DNA of 64,000 nucleotides from Meconema thalassinum (taxonomy: Eukaryota > Arthropoda > Insecta > Orthoptera > Tettigoniidae), in NCBI GenBank assembly GCA_946902985.2, contig OX336388.2, positions 224,896,467 through 224,960,466 on the forward strand, in the 5' to 3' direction. Under the pieces are notes generated by a model. It saw only the letters and a program-made list of their open reading frames with translations. It searched no databases and had not been told where the DNA came from. Position 1 is the first letter of the stretch, and the number at the start of each line of letters is the position of its first letter. Shown here one piece after another: positions 32,433-44,762 of the stretch. The translations under genes were made by a program, and so were the position numbers.

Positions 32433-32976
32433 CTCGAGATGTTCAATGATGATCTGTTGTAGGTCCCTCTGTACCTCTGTCAGCCATTCTGTGCCGCGTT
32501 TACTGATGTTGAGTAGTTTCTTCACTGAACTGGAGTTTTCCAAACCGTAGATGTGTGTGTTAAACTTTGCTCGGCGTTTTCTGATTTCTTCTGTTATTGT
32601 GTTGGTCATTTGATAGAGTTCGTGCTGAGGTCTCTTCATCCAAATGCCGTTTTTATTGACTGCTCTGTAAATCTTCCAGATAATTTTTCGTTTCTGCTTT
32701 CCTATGACCGTCATTTTGGAATGACCCACGATCACCATTGTTTCTGCTGCATGCGTTGCTTCTGCAAGAATCACTATTTTATAGTGCCTTAATTTTTCGT
32801 CTCTTGAAATGCACTTCTTGTTGTAGTGAGTCCTAGTTAGCTTGTAGGCTTTCTGTAGCTTGGTGATTCTTTGTTCATTGGAGATTCGGTTTAGTACCTA
32901 GGCTGAATTAACAACAGAAGGAAAAACTAATTTTATCGAATAATGCGAGGGTGGATCGAGAAGATCATTGCCTCGA
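32433..32976 (-). pseudogene. LINE post-RT region, right arm of an inverted pair
   Basis: The minus-strand frame (32403-32774) reads IWMKRPQHELYQMTNTITEE, NTHIYGLENSSSVKKLLNI and TEWLTEVQRDLQQIIIEHLE. It is less broken than the left arm (an IWMKRP codon here is a stop there). The same outer end as the left arm argues for a duplication-inversion rather than two independent 5' truncations. Confidence 0.7.
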
Positions 32977-33779
32977 TATATTTAGCCTACTTTCGATTAT
33001 TGCAAAAAATGAAAGTAGACTTATGAGATCGACACAGGGCGAAAAAATTGTGTGTCTCTGTGTATGTGTGTGTGTGTGTTTACTCTGAATGTCTGCCCCC
33101 CCCCCCCTATCAACTCGAACACGGTGAAACCGAATTGAACGAAATTTGGTACAGACGTAACACTAGCAAAGGGCAACTCAGTGTCATGTTTTATATCGCC
33201 GTCATCTTGACGGAAACGTAATGGCGGCCACCCAAATATTAAAAGCTTAAATCAAATTACGACCAACCTAATCATCTGATCTCTACCAAATTTTGCAACA
33301 TTATACCTTTATGTACGAAGAATATTTTGACCGAACTACAAGGACATCAGCCCAATAATTTGCGGATGGCGGCCATGTATGTGTGAAAATCGATTCCCCC
33401 TGTCTATTCAAACACGGTGAAACCGAATTGAACGAAATTTGGTACAGAGGTAGAACTAGCAAAGGGCATCTCAGTGTCATGTTTTATATCGCCGCCATCT
33501 TAACGGAAACGTAAAGTCGGCCACCCAAATAACAAAAGCTTAGATCAAATTACGACCAACCTAATTATTTGATCTCTACCAAATTTTGTAACAACATACC
33601 TTTTTGTGGGAAGCATCTTTTGACTGAACTACAAGGTCACCAGCCCAATAGTTTGCAGATAGCGGCCATGTATGTGAGCAAATCGATTCACCATATCAAT
33701 TCAAACACGGTGAAACCGAATTGAATGACATTTTGCACCGAGGTAGCACTAGCAAAGGGCATCTCATATTCATATTTAA

Positions 33780-36282
33780 GGGACACTAGGACTGGAATTT
33801 TCAACTTCCACATTTTTTATCAGAATAAGTTGAAATTAAACTGCATACTTAGAATAGTAACACTAAGTCACATACCAAATTTGAAAACAATTGGATGAAA
33901 TGTAATTGATTTTTACTAATTATATTATTAAAATATGCCGTGTGATCAAAATGCTCCATGCGCATTAGAAATTGAGTAAAACGCTTGATATTTTCATTAC
34001 ATATACATAAAACTATTATAAATTTTATAACATTGAGACATTTCAGGGGAGTAATACATGTATGCTGTCAGATTATTATTTTCTTTATGTGCCATCATGT
34101 TTTATGAATTTTGATAATTTTGTACAGTTTTTAATTTTTTTGGTCTGTAATTTACAAAGTGGCTGGAGATATTGCAATGTTATCTTGCAACACATGTGTT
34201 TCTGAATATCCAGTGATTTTTTTAGTAAAATTGGTGAATACCTCATGCACATGGAACATTTTGATTACTTAAAAACATTGTTTGGAGATAAAAGAATTTT
34301 TATAATATCGCATGCTATATTAACCAGTTTGGCTCACCCAATGAAACTTTTTTGGAAAAAAATCTGAAAAATACAATGTTTTGTTGTACGACGACTTTCT
34401 TGGATTTCTAGTTTTAAAAGAATAGCCTACTGTACCCATTCGTCATCATATGGAACATGTGTTCCTATCCCAGCTAACTCACGGCCTTTCGAGGCATGGG
34501 GCGTTCAACCCACTATACGAGCACATATTCAGGATTTGAGTCTGTCAGGTGACTACTCTACTTGAAAGAAACAACATATTCCGAAGTATAACATTTAATG
34601 GTAGTAATTCATGGCAAAACAAAACAAAACACAAAAAATATATTTCACATATATTTCCCACAACAAAAATCAAAATTATCTGTGAGTCTCTTGTCATCAA
34701 GATTGGTGCTCCACCGCACTCATGTCTATCCTAAACATCCTATTGTTGATACTCTTTGACATTTGCGAGTGACCATATTGTTCTTCACGTGGCACAATTT
34801 AACACAAATTGGAATATCACAACACAACAAACACAAATTATATTAAAATGACATTAAATCTGCAATTATTAAACATTTATCCGTTTTACACGGAACATTT
34901 ACTTTAAATAACATTGATTCATTAGCTTATGCCTTGTTTAATAAGTGTTGTCTTTCCGCGCGTATCGTATTCTTTTCCCATAAGTTTCAAACGCTGAAGT
35001 GGTACACTTTCCCATCCAAAATACACATAGATATAGATATTTTATAGCTCCACCATACAACGATTTTCTGGGTCTGGTCATAACATTATCGTTACAAACG
35101 TGTCATATTCAAATTACGCTACCCGTATGAATAAATTACTGTGAACTGGGTAAATACTCTTTACAAAAATGCTTCTATTTATTTGGTGCAGTTAATTTCT
35201 CCTCAGAAAATAACTGGGCCAAATGTTATCCGAATATTTCATTCCAACATTGCATAGGTATGAAAACAGTGCATCTAATTTAATTGATACCATCATATCA
35301 AGCACATCTTAATTACTTTTCGAACTATCGAGATTCTTCAGTGTCCCACTACAATCTTAAAAGAAATGGATCTGGTCTATTGACTTCCTTTCGTGCGAAC
35401 AATGAATTAGTCACGGGCCGTTCTCGGCAAGATGGCTGCCGGGTTAGTGGATTATACCTGCTACCCCTCCTGACTTCCCGCACGGTCATGTGTTCACTCA
35501 ATGGTGCAGCTGTGCTAGAGGTACCCTGAATGGATCGTGTCATTACGAATTGAGTCAATCTAATTATTTAATACCTATATTTTGAGTATTTAATGGGCTC
35601 ATCTCGGCTCCTAATTACTATTCAAGGCAAGGGATGGGTCACGAAATAGCTTTGCCGTTCTGTGGTCGTAATCAGTGGCTTTGCGCGCGTCTCAGATGAG
35701 CTTCACTGTTATCTCACTGGACGGGCATGCATATAACAAGAGAAATCAACGTTTCCTACACGAAGATCCATTTGTCTTACCTCTAAGGGCAGATCAATTA
35801 ATATATTGGCCTACCTAGGGTGTCTAGCAGTTATCCCTGGTGGCGAAGACTCTGCTAACAGTGGATGCAGACAGACTCTGTCCCAACTCTGTTGCGAATA
35901 CACATGTATGCTCTAAGGCAATACTATATCGTAGCTTCGAAGATTAGCCGACTAGATTCGACAACGCGCGAACTATTTTCGGATGATCCCCGCAACTTAT
36001 TGACGTAAATCTCTTGATTCTACGTTACATGCTCGCTGATCGCAGCTTAAACAATATTTCTTACAGATGACTCAATTCTTAAAGCACTCACGTCCTCTAT
36101 ACATTTACTCATAAGCCAAAGTTCTACGTAGCTCCAAAACAAGTATAAATTTACTGGCATACATTGACTATCTTAATGGCTCTCAAATACAACCCTGTAG
36201 AATATACCATAATAAAACATTTATTTAACATTTCAATGACACTGAAAAGCTCTCTTTTTCTCGATATTTATCTTTCTTTCAT

Positions 36283-36313
<31 letters not shown>

Positions 36314-38427
36314 GTCTTTCTTTCTTACTTTTCACAATAACACAGTATTCTTACGCTAGATATGACACACTTTGCACGTACTATAGGCCTGACATGCCGA
36401 TTTATATATTTATTATTGTTACCGACCCCAGATTATTATTATTATTATTTAACGTTGCCGTTACTTTCATCAATGTCTTACGCCTAAATGGCCGTAAGCA
36501 TGTCATCCTCAAAGCCATATTTTTTTTTACCAAAATACGAGGGATGTGATCTTGTACACAAATGACTGTTAATTCTTAATCGTTGAGGGAATGCTTCGTT
36601 GTATGGTGAGCTATTAAATTATATCAACATATCAAATTTGTACTCACTTTCATTCTAGCTGGATTAGTCCAGCATGCCAGCCATTCGCCTGCCATAATGC
36701 TTGTTTTAAGCCATCATTATATTTTTCACACGACACATTGCATAGACTTTACACATGGTAATTATATTTTTCACTACTGGCATTTTCACTTTAACACAAT
36801 ACACATTCTTTTACCGTATAAACATAAACACTTTTAAAGATCACTGTAATATAACTTTATACATAATTCTCGCACACGGATCCTTGATCGGATTCCCACT
36901 ATCGCCTGACCTCAGAGATGCGATGCAGCTAACTCCTGACAACCGCTGGTTTCCTTGAAAGTATATCTTGCGTGTTTGTGTTCGTCTCCCGTCACCTACA
37001 GTTTATGTCTCCTCTACTGCAAAGTTGTTCAATCCTAGGTCACAACTACTTGTGATACCTTCCAGGTTCGCGTAACTGTAGTGTTCATTACAATAGTATG
37101 TTTTATTTTACCCATGATAACACTTCCTGTGGTTATGTTCATCGTCTGTAAACATCATCCTAAATTATCTCTACGCTGTACTGATTCTATACTCGCATAT
37201 ACTGTTGCTTATACGTCTGCTGTAGACTAATTATTATATGATGCAAAATTACTGTTATTAAGCTGCATGATGCGCCTTTCATTGTTCACTGCTAGTACAT
37301 TTGAGCGTCAATACTTTATAAATTCCGCGCACTTTCTTGCGTGATCCGACAGCGTGTCACCACATGAGTTGAGTCAAGAGGAACTGACTCTCTGCTCCAG
37401 CTTCCCCCATATAAAGCTTCCTGATGAAAAGTAGTTCACTGGATTTCCAGGAGCGACTCTCTTCTTAAAATAATACATTTTCAGACAAAGTGAAGTATGA
37501 TCCTTATTCGTCTATTCATGGAGGTTCCAAATTCACTCGCGTGCAGGCAATTGCTTCGGCCAATTAATTATAATTAATTTCTTTCTTCCATGGCATCATG
37601 ATGCTACCCCGGTTCTTCCCCTATTGCTACATTGCAAATCCTGACTCTGCCGCGGATTAGGTCTGTGCATAGGTTCCTTTATAGATGCAGGCTTTAATTT
37701 AGGCGTGAGGACATTCCTAAATGATCTTTCCTAGAATACATGCATCTGGGTGTAAATTTCATCTCAATTCATTGCTCCATTTGGCCGTAATTAATTAATT
37801 TCTGTGGGCGACCACCCCCACTCCGCTTCTCTGCCTTGTAAGACTGTGGTTCCCAAAGCCATTAATCTTTGGTCGCTCCCCCAGTGCAGACGAGAAATAG
37901 TTCCTTGGCGTCACCTAGTAACGCCCCCTTGCTAACCACGATTTTTCAACTGTCAAGTTGGCCCGAATTCTTGAGCTCTTAGCATCTTAAACGTACATAG
38001 GCTTGTATTTTCTGCAATAATCAGCCTTTAATGCTATAATATTCCCGTTCTGGCCGTGAAATCATGCTGTTATAATTACATGCAGTTATAACTCCTTGTT
38101 CCTCGGGTTCACTGTGGCTGTTCCCCCTCAGAGATCACTGATTCGATTCTTCGCAGAATCATGGGCCTGGTCTTCCTTGTGATAAAGACCCCGGTTCGAT
38201 GCTAGTCAGGCGTGTCCCATTGGGCACACTACTTTCTATCATTTGCCTTCCATCTTCTTTTTAAGCAGAGAAGATTTAAAAATGTCGCTGAGCCTTTAAA
38301 AATGGCGGTGCATGAAAACTGTTTTAGTGAAATAATCCACAGGGGTCCGTAAGATAAATATCTGGGAAAAACAAAATAAAAACAGTTATTTTGTCATTTT
38401 TGCCTAAAAACTCAGTCCTAGTGTCCC
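33780..38427. mobile_element. TTAA-flanked DNA transposon, 4.65 kb, non-coding
   Basis: The TSD TTAA (33776-33779, 38428-38431) and a perfect 15-bp TIR GGGACACTAGGACTG identify a cut-and-paste element. TTAA targeting is characteristic of the piggyBac superfamily, although piggyBac termini usually start CCC. No frame over ~80 codons and no transposase motif was found. The interior is mostly unique in the window. Confidence 0.8.
36271..36327. repeat. (TTTC)n microsatellite
   Basis: About 14 near-perfect TTTC units inside the TTAA element. Confidence 0.9.
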
Positions 38428-38572
38428 TTAATATCCGTATAACTCGTTGTATTTCAACAAGCTACTACAACCAACATTCAATTATACTCCTTGAAAAGGA
38501 CAAAGAGTTATAACAATACCCATGCATTTAGGAGAAAGTAGGCTATATGTTCTTTACTGAACATCTTGTTTA

Positions 38573-38685
38573 GCCATACGAAAATACACACAGATTATTA
38601 CAAATATACGTACTGTTCTTCGTACCTTACACTACCTACTTTATGTAACGCTATCACTGCAACGAGCACCAAAACATCATGGTAG
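38573..38685 (-). mobile_element. Mariner-2 family 3' end fragment
   Basis: TAGCCATACGAAAATACACA starts it. The rest matches the complement of 30417-30530 (GTACTGTTCTTCGTAC and TAACGCTATCAC). 38686-38845 shows nothing recognised apart from AACTGTTCCGCCT, shared with 42307-42325. Confidence 0.65.
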
Positions 38686-39051
38686 CTGATTAAGAGCCAC
38701 TGCCGCCCCCTTCTCAACTGTAATCCTTCCCGCCGTCGATATTTCAGAACGGATACTACAATAAACCATTTTAAATAAAATTACTCAGTCCGTCTATATA
38801 GACTAATATATAACAAACTGTTCCGCCTAGTCAACATATTTATTAACAAGAAGTTCCGTAATGCCCGTTGCTCACGGTAAAATGTTTCTTAAAATTTATT
38901 TTACAACTAATTTTATAAAAATTTGACGAAAGCAAGCTGTGTTGTTCACGGTAAAATTATTTTATAAAATCCGTGGATGTATCAGGGTCGCCATCTACCG
39001 ATAAACTTCTGAACCAAGAATCAGCTGTTCAACACACATTTGTTTGAGAGC

Positions 39052-39372
39052 ATGGCTCCAACAAACAAAGCAAAAATTGCAAAAAATGCTGCTTTAGCTA
39101 CAATTATATGTCGTACAGTGGTAAAAAGGACGAAAAGAAATGCTAGGAAGTCATGGACTCGGGAATGGATAAAAAGAAGAGAAGAATAGAGGAATGCTGT
39201 CCTTGGTCGAAAATGAGTTGAGGTTAGAAAATCAGAATTCATATAGGAATTTTCTAAGAATGGAGGAAAGCAGTTTTTAAAAACTCCTAGATCTCGTTGG
39301 ACCCAAAATTATTCGACAGGACACTTAACATGAGGCAAGCCATTTCTCCTGAAATGAGACTGCAAGTGAGTT
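39052..39372 (+). pseudogene. Harbinger (HARBI1-type) transposase N-terminus
   Basis: From ATG 39052 the frame gives KSWTREWIKRREE and a TAG at 39187-39189. After a frameshift it continues LVENELRLENQNSYRNFLRM, KLLDLVGPKIIRQDT and, in a third frame, NMRQAISPEMRLQV. This order (RRxWxRxWxxRR, then YRNFLRM, then LVGPxIxxxDT) is that of HARBI1-like DDE transposases. All catalytic residues are deleted. Confidence 0.75.
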
Positions 39373-39578
39373 CGAAGCCCGTTTATCTTCTCCTTCACAT
39401 CAGCCTGGCTTGTGTTCGGTCGAATTTGTGAAACATATTCGGCAATTGAGATTTCTGCCTCCCTTCTTGCATTTCTATTGTGGTATATGGGCGTTTTAAC
39501 CTCATACAAACACTGATATTTCTGGTACTCGTCCAGTAAAACACTAACAGCTTCCTTAGTCCAGCCGGAGCCTGCCAT
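39309..39578 (-). CDS. MADF-like DNA-binding protein of Harbinger
   Basis: An intact 89-codon frame from ATG at 39578-39576: MAGSGWTKEAVSVLLDEYQK, then CLYEVKTPIYHNRNARREAE and VKEKINGLRTHLQSHFRR. The pattern EYxKYxCLYxVKxPxYxNRxxR is the MADF/Myb-SANT-like domain, encoded by a second ORF in many PIF/Harbinger elements to help the transposase bind DNA and enter the nucleus. The last ~12 residues are antisense to the transposase remnant across the deletion junction, so the natural C-terminus is probably lost. Expression is doubtful. Confidence 0.7.
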   Translation of the reverse strand: MAGSGWTKEAVSVLLDEYQKYQCLYEVKTPIYHNRNARREAEISIAEYVSQIRPNTSQADVKEKINGLRTHLQSHFRRNGLPHVKCPVE

Positions 39579-40947
39579 TTTCGAAGTGTTTGTTTACAAG
39601 CGAGCTTCACAATCTTCTCACCACGCGGCGCCAGCATCATCTTCATGTCAGCTTCCCTGATTGGTTCGTTAATTTTACGGAATAGAACATGTCCTATTTT
39701 ATGGAAAGTTTTATCAAAGGTTTTATAAAACTTGAATTTGACCGTGAGCAACAAAAATTTTATAAAATTAAATTATTGTACAATGAATTTGAAGGAAAAT
39801 TTTACCGTGAGCAACGGCCATAACGAACTAAAGAGCCTACTTTTCTTAAAATTTAGATGCATGCCAATGATTAATCTACGGTATATGAACCTATCTAGAA
39901 TAATGACGAAATTAAGTTGGTAATATCGACTTGTTTAATTAGTTAGACATATACCTGATATAATGTAGCCTAATAGAGCACTGCAGTTGGCAGCCCTGGT
40001 GACTGAATATATTCTTAGTTCCATCTCTTAAGGTACAGAATACAGAATTTGGTTGAAGTCCAATGGACGTTACATGCAGTTAGGCATTGGATCTATCAGC
40101 ATGCGTAAAAGCATGTTGGCAACAATGTCATGCGTGTGCTGGTCAGAAATAATCTGAAATATTATGATATATTGTTGTGCCAATTTTGGATGAAATCCAT
40201 TTGTTAGTATAGAAGTTACATGTATTTTAAAATTGGACATACCAGCAGGCATAGAATCATGTTGGCAGCACTGACTTATATGAATTACTCCAAATTAATC
40301 TAAAATGTCAGGTACTATACGTGTGCATAGTTTAAAGCTGTCGGCTTGCTTACTTCCTGATAGATTGGTATTTGGATAAAAATAGAGAGAGCAATTATTA
40401 ACTGTTGGCAGCCCTGGTGGTTCTTAAGAATACGCTCAGTCATATGCGTTTATGTACACATATTACATACAAAATTTGGTTGAAATCCAATTGATAGTGT
40501 AAAAGTTATATGCATTTAAAAATTGGAACTCTCAGAAGGCTTAAATTATTTTGGCAACACTGTCATGTAAGGCCTCCCGGAAATTAAACTGAAATAGTAT
40601 TATCTACATGTGTGCCAATTTTGGAATAGCTCCCATGCATAACTTGCAAGATATCCAACATGGAGCTCAAATTTCTAGTGCGTTTTTCAGCAGTTGCTAG
40701 CACTGATATAATTTTCAAATATGGGCTTGAGATATTCAAATATACATCTTTACTCATACTAAATTTGATTCCGATTGCTGCAGCCGTTTAGGAGTTGATA
40801 GGGGGGGGGGGACACACACACAGCCAGCCAGACAGAAGGACAGACAGACGAAGGACAGACAGGCAGACACACACACATTTTCCCGGATCGATCTCATAAG
40901 ACTACTCTTTCCTTATATTTGCAAAATGTGAAAAGTAGGCTAAAAAT

Positions 40948-41734
40948 AAGTCATAAACTTGTTATTATGTGGTACATGTTTAGAAGCCTTAGATCAAAGG
41001 TATCTAAGCAACTGGATGAAGCAATGATGAGGCCATGAAGTTTATGCAATTTGCAATATGTAATATGCTTTGGTTGAAAAAATAGGATTTGAGATTCTGT
41101 GAATTAGATCAACAAAGAAAATATTTTTGTTGTTGTAAGTAAAGTAAGTTTCTTCCACGCTTGGACGTCTCCTCATCATGGTGATGCATTTAATTACATG
41201 TCAATCAGTGTTTTCCTCTAATAAGAGACTATAAGCTCAGAAGTCCCAACTTGAACAGTAAGTTTCAGTCAACAGCATTGTTTAACAGGCCATACATCCC
41301 AAGTGAAGTGATATTCACATGCACAAACATTAGAACAGTGCTAAATAAGTGTTCTTTTCACAAGAACCTAGTACTACCAAATGTGTTACGTTTTACTGAT
41401 ACGCACTAATGTTGCTTCTCATGGTTAATATGTTCTTTTTCACCTCATTTCATCCATTCACTCATAATTTTTTGTATTTTCTTATGATATTTTTAATTAT
41501 GCTGGATTTTACATCTTAATTTATGGCTGAAGAAGGGACCAGTACTAAAGGCCCCGAAACATGTACCATAAAATAAAAAGTGACAGTCAGTCTGAAAGAC
41601 TAGACTTTGTATAATTTTAAATGCTCAAATGCTGAAAAATGCTAGAAAGGCTGGACTCTTGACATGTTAGATAATTATCTGCATAATACTTATCTTGCTT
41701 TATAATACTTTACCTTGTTTCAAATTACTCGCCA
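40948..41734. other. Unassigned, with a hammerhead-like core
   Basis: No coding frame. CTGAAGA at 41527 and GAAAC at 41556-41560 enclose a short GGG/CCC stem, as in hammerhead ribozyme cores of Penelope-like elements, but with an extra base before the stem. Confidence 0.35.
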
Positions 41735-42195
41735 ACGGCAAGTGCAAACCAAGGGCAAAGCAAGGTCAAGCGCGGAGGGAGATGGCTGGATGACGTGCCC
41801 CTTCCATCCAGTATAAAAACACTTATAGTGGGCGATTTATTGAAGATAGAGATATGCTCTCGCGGACTTTTTTGTAGAACTTTACATGCTGACCAATTCT
41901 TACGCTCATAGTATATTGATATGTTTAACGGTTTGCCAAGCGTAAGCTTAAGAAGCGCACGGACTCCAAGTTTGTTTTCGACTTTTTCACTGAAATCGTT
42001 ACTGCTTGGCTTCCTTTGATCATACATAAATTATTTTCTACAGAAACTTTCCTCGAGATATCCTTTACAGAATGGTGAAAACCGCATCAAAATCCATCCA
42101 GTGGTTCTCGATATTACCCGTGACGTCCAAGAATCGGAGATTGTCGGGGAACACATGCCCCAAGCGGTACTATGACGTCACACACCTCAAGGTAC
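41735..42195 (+). repeat. CTTCGCCC repeat family, 5'-truncated copy
   Basis: It shares CCTTTACAGAATGGTGAAAA and TCCAAGAATCGGAGA with the copies at 42918 (-), 49465 and 53767. 42196-42429 shows nothing recognised. Confidence 0.65.
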
Positions 42196-42429
42196 ATTTC
42201 GTCCCGTCACCGTAACGTAATGCCAGACCCCAGCGTAACGACGAAGTCGACAAGATCATTTAAAATGATAAAACAAGTTTATAACTTGTTTTAAATAAAT
42301 TTATTGACAAGGCGGAACAGTTTCTCTTTTGTTATATAGTGAATCTGTCAATACGGAAAATGAACTTCTTTCAGAGCACAATCTAGACTAATCTCACGTA
42401 ATCAGCTTCTGAGAAAATAAAGTCTAGTC

Positions 42430-42849
42430 ATGGCCCATCTGAAATATGAGCGAGCGACCAGTACTTCAAAGATAACCAAAAAAAAGAGAAACCACTCATC
42501 TGTTGTTCGTGACTTACTTAGGCTATATCATCAATTATTGTGGACTTTAATGCACTCCCTCCCACAAGATGCGCTTGGCATCATTCACTTGTCTACATCG
42601 TCACACACATCACTCATTTGTCTCTCCGTATTTCGACAGATGACATGAAAGCTTAAACACGGAAATAATGAAAGAAATGACGGAGAAAAATATCAAGCGC
42701 ATGATGAGTCAATTTATGGTCCACCAAGAGTATCTTAATGACATCTAGAATAGGGTTTCTTGACCTTTCTGATGTCATGGACCTCTAAGGCAGACCACAT
42801 TGTTGTTGTTACTTGAGACTGAATTTTCAAATACTGTATATCTTTTTTT
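42430..42849. other. No recognised feature
   Basis: A 72-codon frame at 42430-42648 has no known motif. The rest is unique sequence. Confidence 0.4.
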
Positions 42850-43640
42850 TAACCTATTTTCATTTATGAAAAGATAGACTTATGAGATCATCTTTTGTCC
42901 GTGTGTGTGTCCCTAATCTCTACTTAGTACAAAACTAAGTCTCCGATTCTTGGATGTCACGGGTAATCTCGAGAACCACTGGGTGGATTTTGATGCGGTT
43001 TTCACCATTCTGTAAAGGATATCTCGAGGATGGATTCTCTAGAAAATAATTTACTTATGATCAAAGGAAGCCAAGCAGTAACGATTTCAGTGAAAAAGTC
43101 AAAAGAAACCTGGCGTCCGTGCGCTTTTTAATCTTACGCTGGGCAAACCTTTAAAAATATCAATTTAAGTTTTACTATGAGCGTAAGAATTGGTCAGCAT
43201 GAAAAGTTCAACAAAAATGTCCGTGAGAGCATATCTCTATCTTCAATACATCGCCCACTACAAGTGTATTTATATTGGACAGAAGGGGGATTTGTGTCTC
43301 ATGCACCTCGCCGTTCTTAAATTACATCTGACAAGAATTCGTTACACATTCATAACTGTTCCTGGGCGAAGCCGGGGCGGGTTTTTAGTAAAATATAAAC
43401 GGCTGGAGAGATTTTAATGAAACTTGGGAAGGATATTGTCCGACCCCGACCGTGCCCTTCAAATTTTAATACGTCTCACCAATCCAACATGGTGGCTGTA
43501 CGAAATATTTTACCGTCATTCTATATCTCAGAAACTATTACTCATATCACCCTGAAATTTTGTATGGTGATAGAGAATACTATGATAAGTTCAGCTATGT
43601 GACGGTTTAAAACATGGTAAGTACAAAACCAAGCCGATAA
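42850..43640 (-). mobile_element. HINE-like element B4, truncated and interrupted
   Basis: Terminal part 42850-42917 (AACCTATTTTC hairpin, TG run) and interior 43389-43640 (AACATGGTGGCTGTACGAAA) belong to type B. They are separated by a CTTCGCCC-family element. The far end is missing. Confidence 0.55.
42918..43388 (-). repeat. CTTCGCCC repeat family inserted in HINE B4
   Basis: The minus strand begins ACTAAAAACCCGCCCCGGCT and ends with a hairpin (ACTTAG/CTAAGT) and AGAG. The host reads AGATTTT then ATTAGGG without any target duplication, which suggests a helitron-like mechanism. Confidence 0.55.
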
Positions 43641-43936
43641 TATGTCGTTCTGTGCACAAATAATGTTAGCCATGTAGATAGAAGTCAAAGAAATAAAATG
43701 CCTTACTTACAGCTGTACTCTAACCCACGATCTCCTGACCTACAAAGAGGCACTTTAATTTTCACTTTGGCAATGATACATCTACAACTGAATGTTCCCT
43801 TAACATTATCACTTCCCTATAGAAGGAGCAAATGATGGAATAACGGCTTTAGCAAATACTCTAGTTCCTGTCCAGTTGGTTTGATTACCTCATTATTAGT
43901 CTATTATTATTATTACTAGTAGTAGTAATAATATTG

Positions 43937-44577
43937 TTTGTGTCTTCAATCTTTTGACTGGTTTAATGCAGCCCACCATGTCCTCCTGGGCTGAGCTAAT
44001 CGTTTCAACTCTGCATAGCCTAGCTACGAGGCAATCTGTTTAACATATTCTAACCTCTGTCAACCTCTACAGTTCATATCCTCGACCCTTCCTTCCATAG
44101 CTAAGCTTGCTATTCCTGGGTGTCTTAATATGTACCCTACCAACCTACATCTTCTCTTCATTAGCAGTCGCCAGAAACATCTCTCCTCTCCCACTCGTCT
44201 TAATACCTCTTAATTTTTTTACTTTATCTACACATCAGATCTTCATCATTCTCCTGTACATCAATTTTCAAATGATGCTATTCACCTCTTTTCTGCTGCA
44301 CCATCAGTCCAAGTTTCACTTCCATAGAGCGCCACGCCCCTTACAAAGTCTTTCAAAAATGACTTCCCAATACCTGAATGTATATTTGATGTCAACAGAA
44401 TCTTCTTCTGTGGAAATGCTTTCCTCGGCTGAGCCAACCTAATTTTAAAATCCCCTTTGCTTCGTCCATCACTGGTTATTTTGCTTCCTAAGTAACAGAA
44501 GTCTCCTACTTTCTTTAGCTTTTCACCTGTTAATTTGACGTCAAAAGGTATTTCTGATTTCTTCGGCTGCATTCAAT
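43937..44577 (-). pseudogene. LINE ('YGSETWT' family) fragment, minus
   Basis: The minus-strand frame 44572-44282 reads EKLKKVGDFCYLGSKITSDG and VALYGSETWTDGAAEKR. Beyond a stop the decayed remainder follows to the AAGACACAAACAAT end (~43940). It starts at GAATGCAGCCGAAG, the same 5' point as the plus-strand copy 185 bp away. 43641-43936 holds nothing recognised except a TAATAATA palindrome (43901-43931). Confidence 0.8.
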
Positions 44578-44762
44578 TATTATTGCGCCATGATACTGCC
44601 AGTAAGGGGTTCACAAGGCAGATCCAGTATCCCAAGGCACATGATTGATATGCTTTAATCTTTCCCACATAGGCGTGAATCGGGGGCGGCATAGGGTGGT
44701 AGAAGAAAATTAAAAGAAAATGACGTTTAAAGATGTTTAATAAAATGTAAAATAAAATATTG

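Larger units (their letters stand above)
32983..38570 (-). mobile_element. HINE-like element A4, split by a TTAA element
   Basis: Terminal hairpin at 32983-33020, TG microsatellite (~33057-33080), C-run, then two and a half ~290-bp units to 33779. The sequence resumes at 38432 and ends at ACAAGATGTTC (38570). Removing 33780-38427 and one TTAA restores the sequence found in A1. Confidence 0.75.
38862..39820 (+). mobile_element. PIF/Harbinger element, internally deleted
   Basis: TIRs TGCCCGTTGCTCACGGTAAA (left) and TGGCCGTTGCTCACGGTAAA (right, complement) differ by one base. The 3-bp TSD TAA (38859-38861, 39821-39823) is typical of PIF/Harbinger. It carries a transposase N-terminal remnant (+) and a MADF-type gene (-) converging on a deletion junction near 39370. 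Extra internal GTTGTTCACGG / GTTGCTCACGG copies lie near each end. Confidence 0.85.
38846..40947 (+). mobile_element. HINE-like element C2, split by Harbinger
   Basis: The start ACAAGAAGTTCCGTAA is interrupted at 38862 and continues CGAACTAAAGAGCCTACTTT from 39824. The TTGGCAG-type repeats resemble C1. GGAGTTGATAGGGGG, CA/CAGA microsatellite and the hairpin with GAAAAGTAGGC close the element at 40947. Confidence 0.65.
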
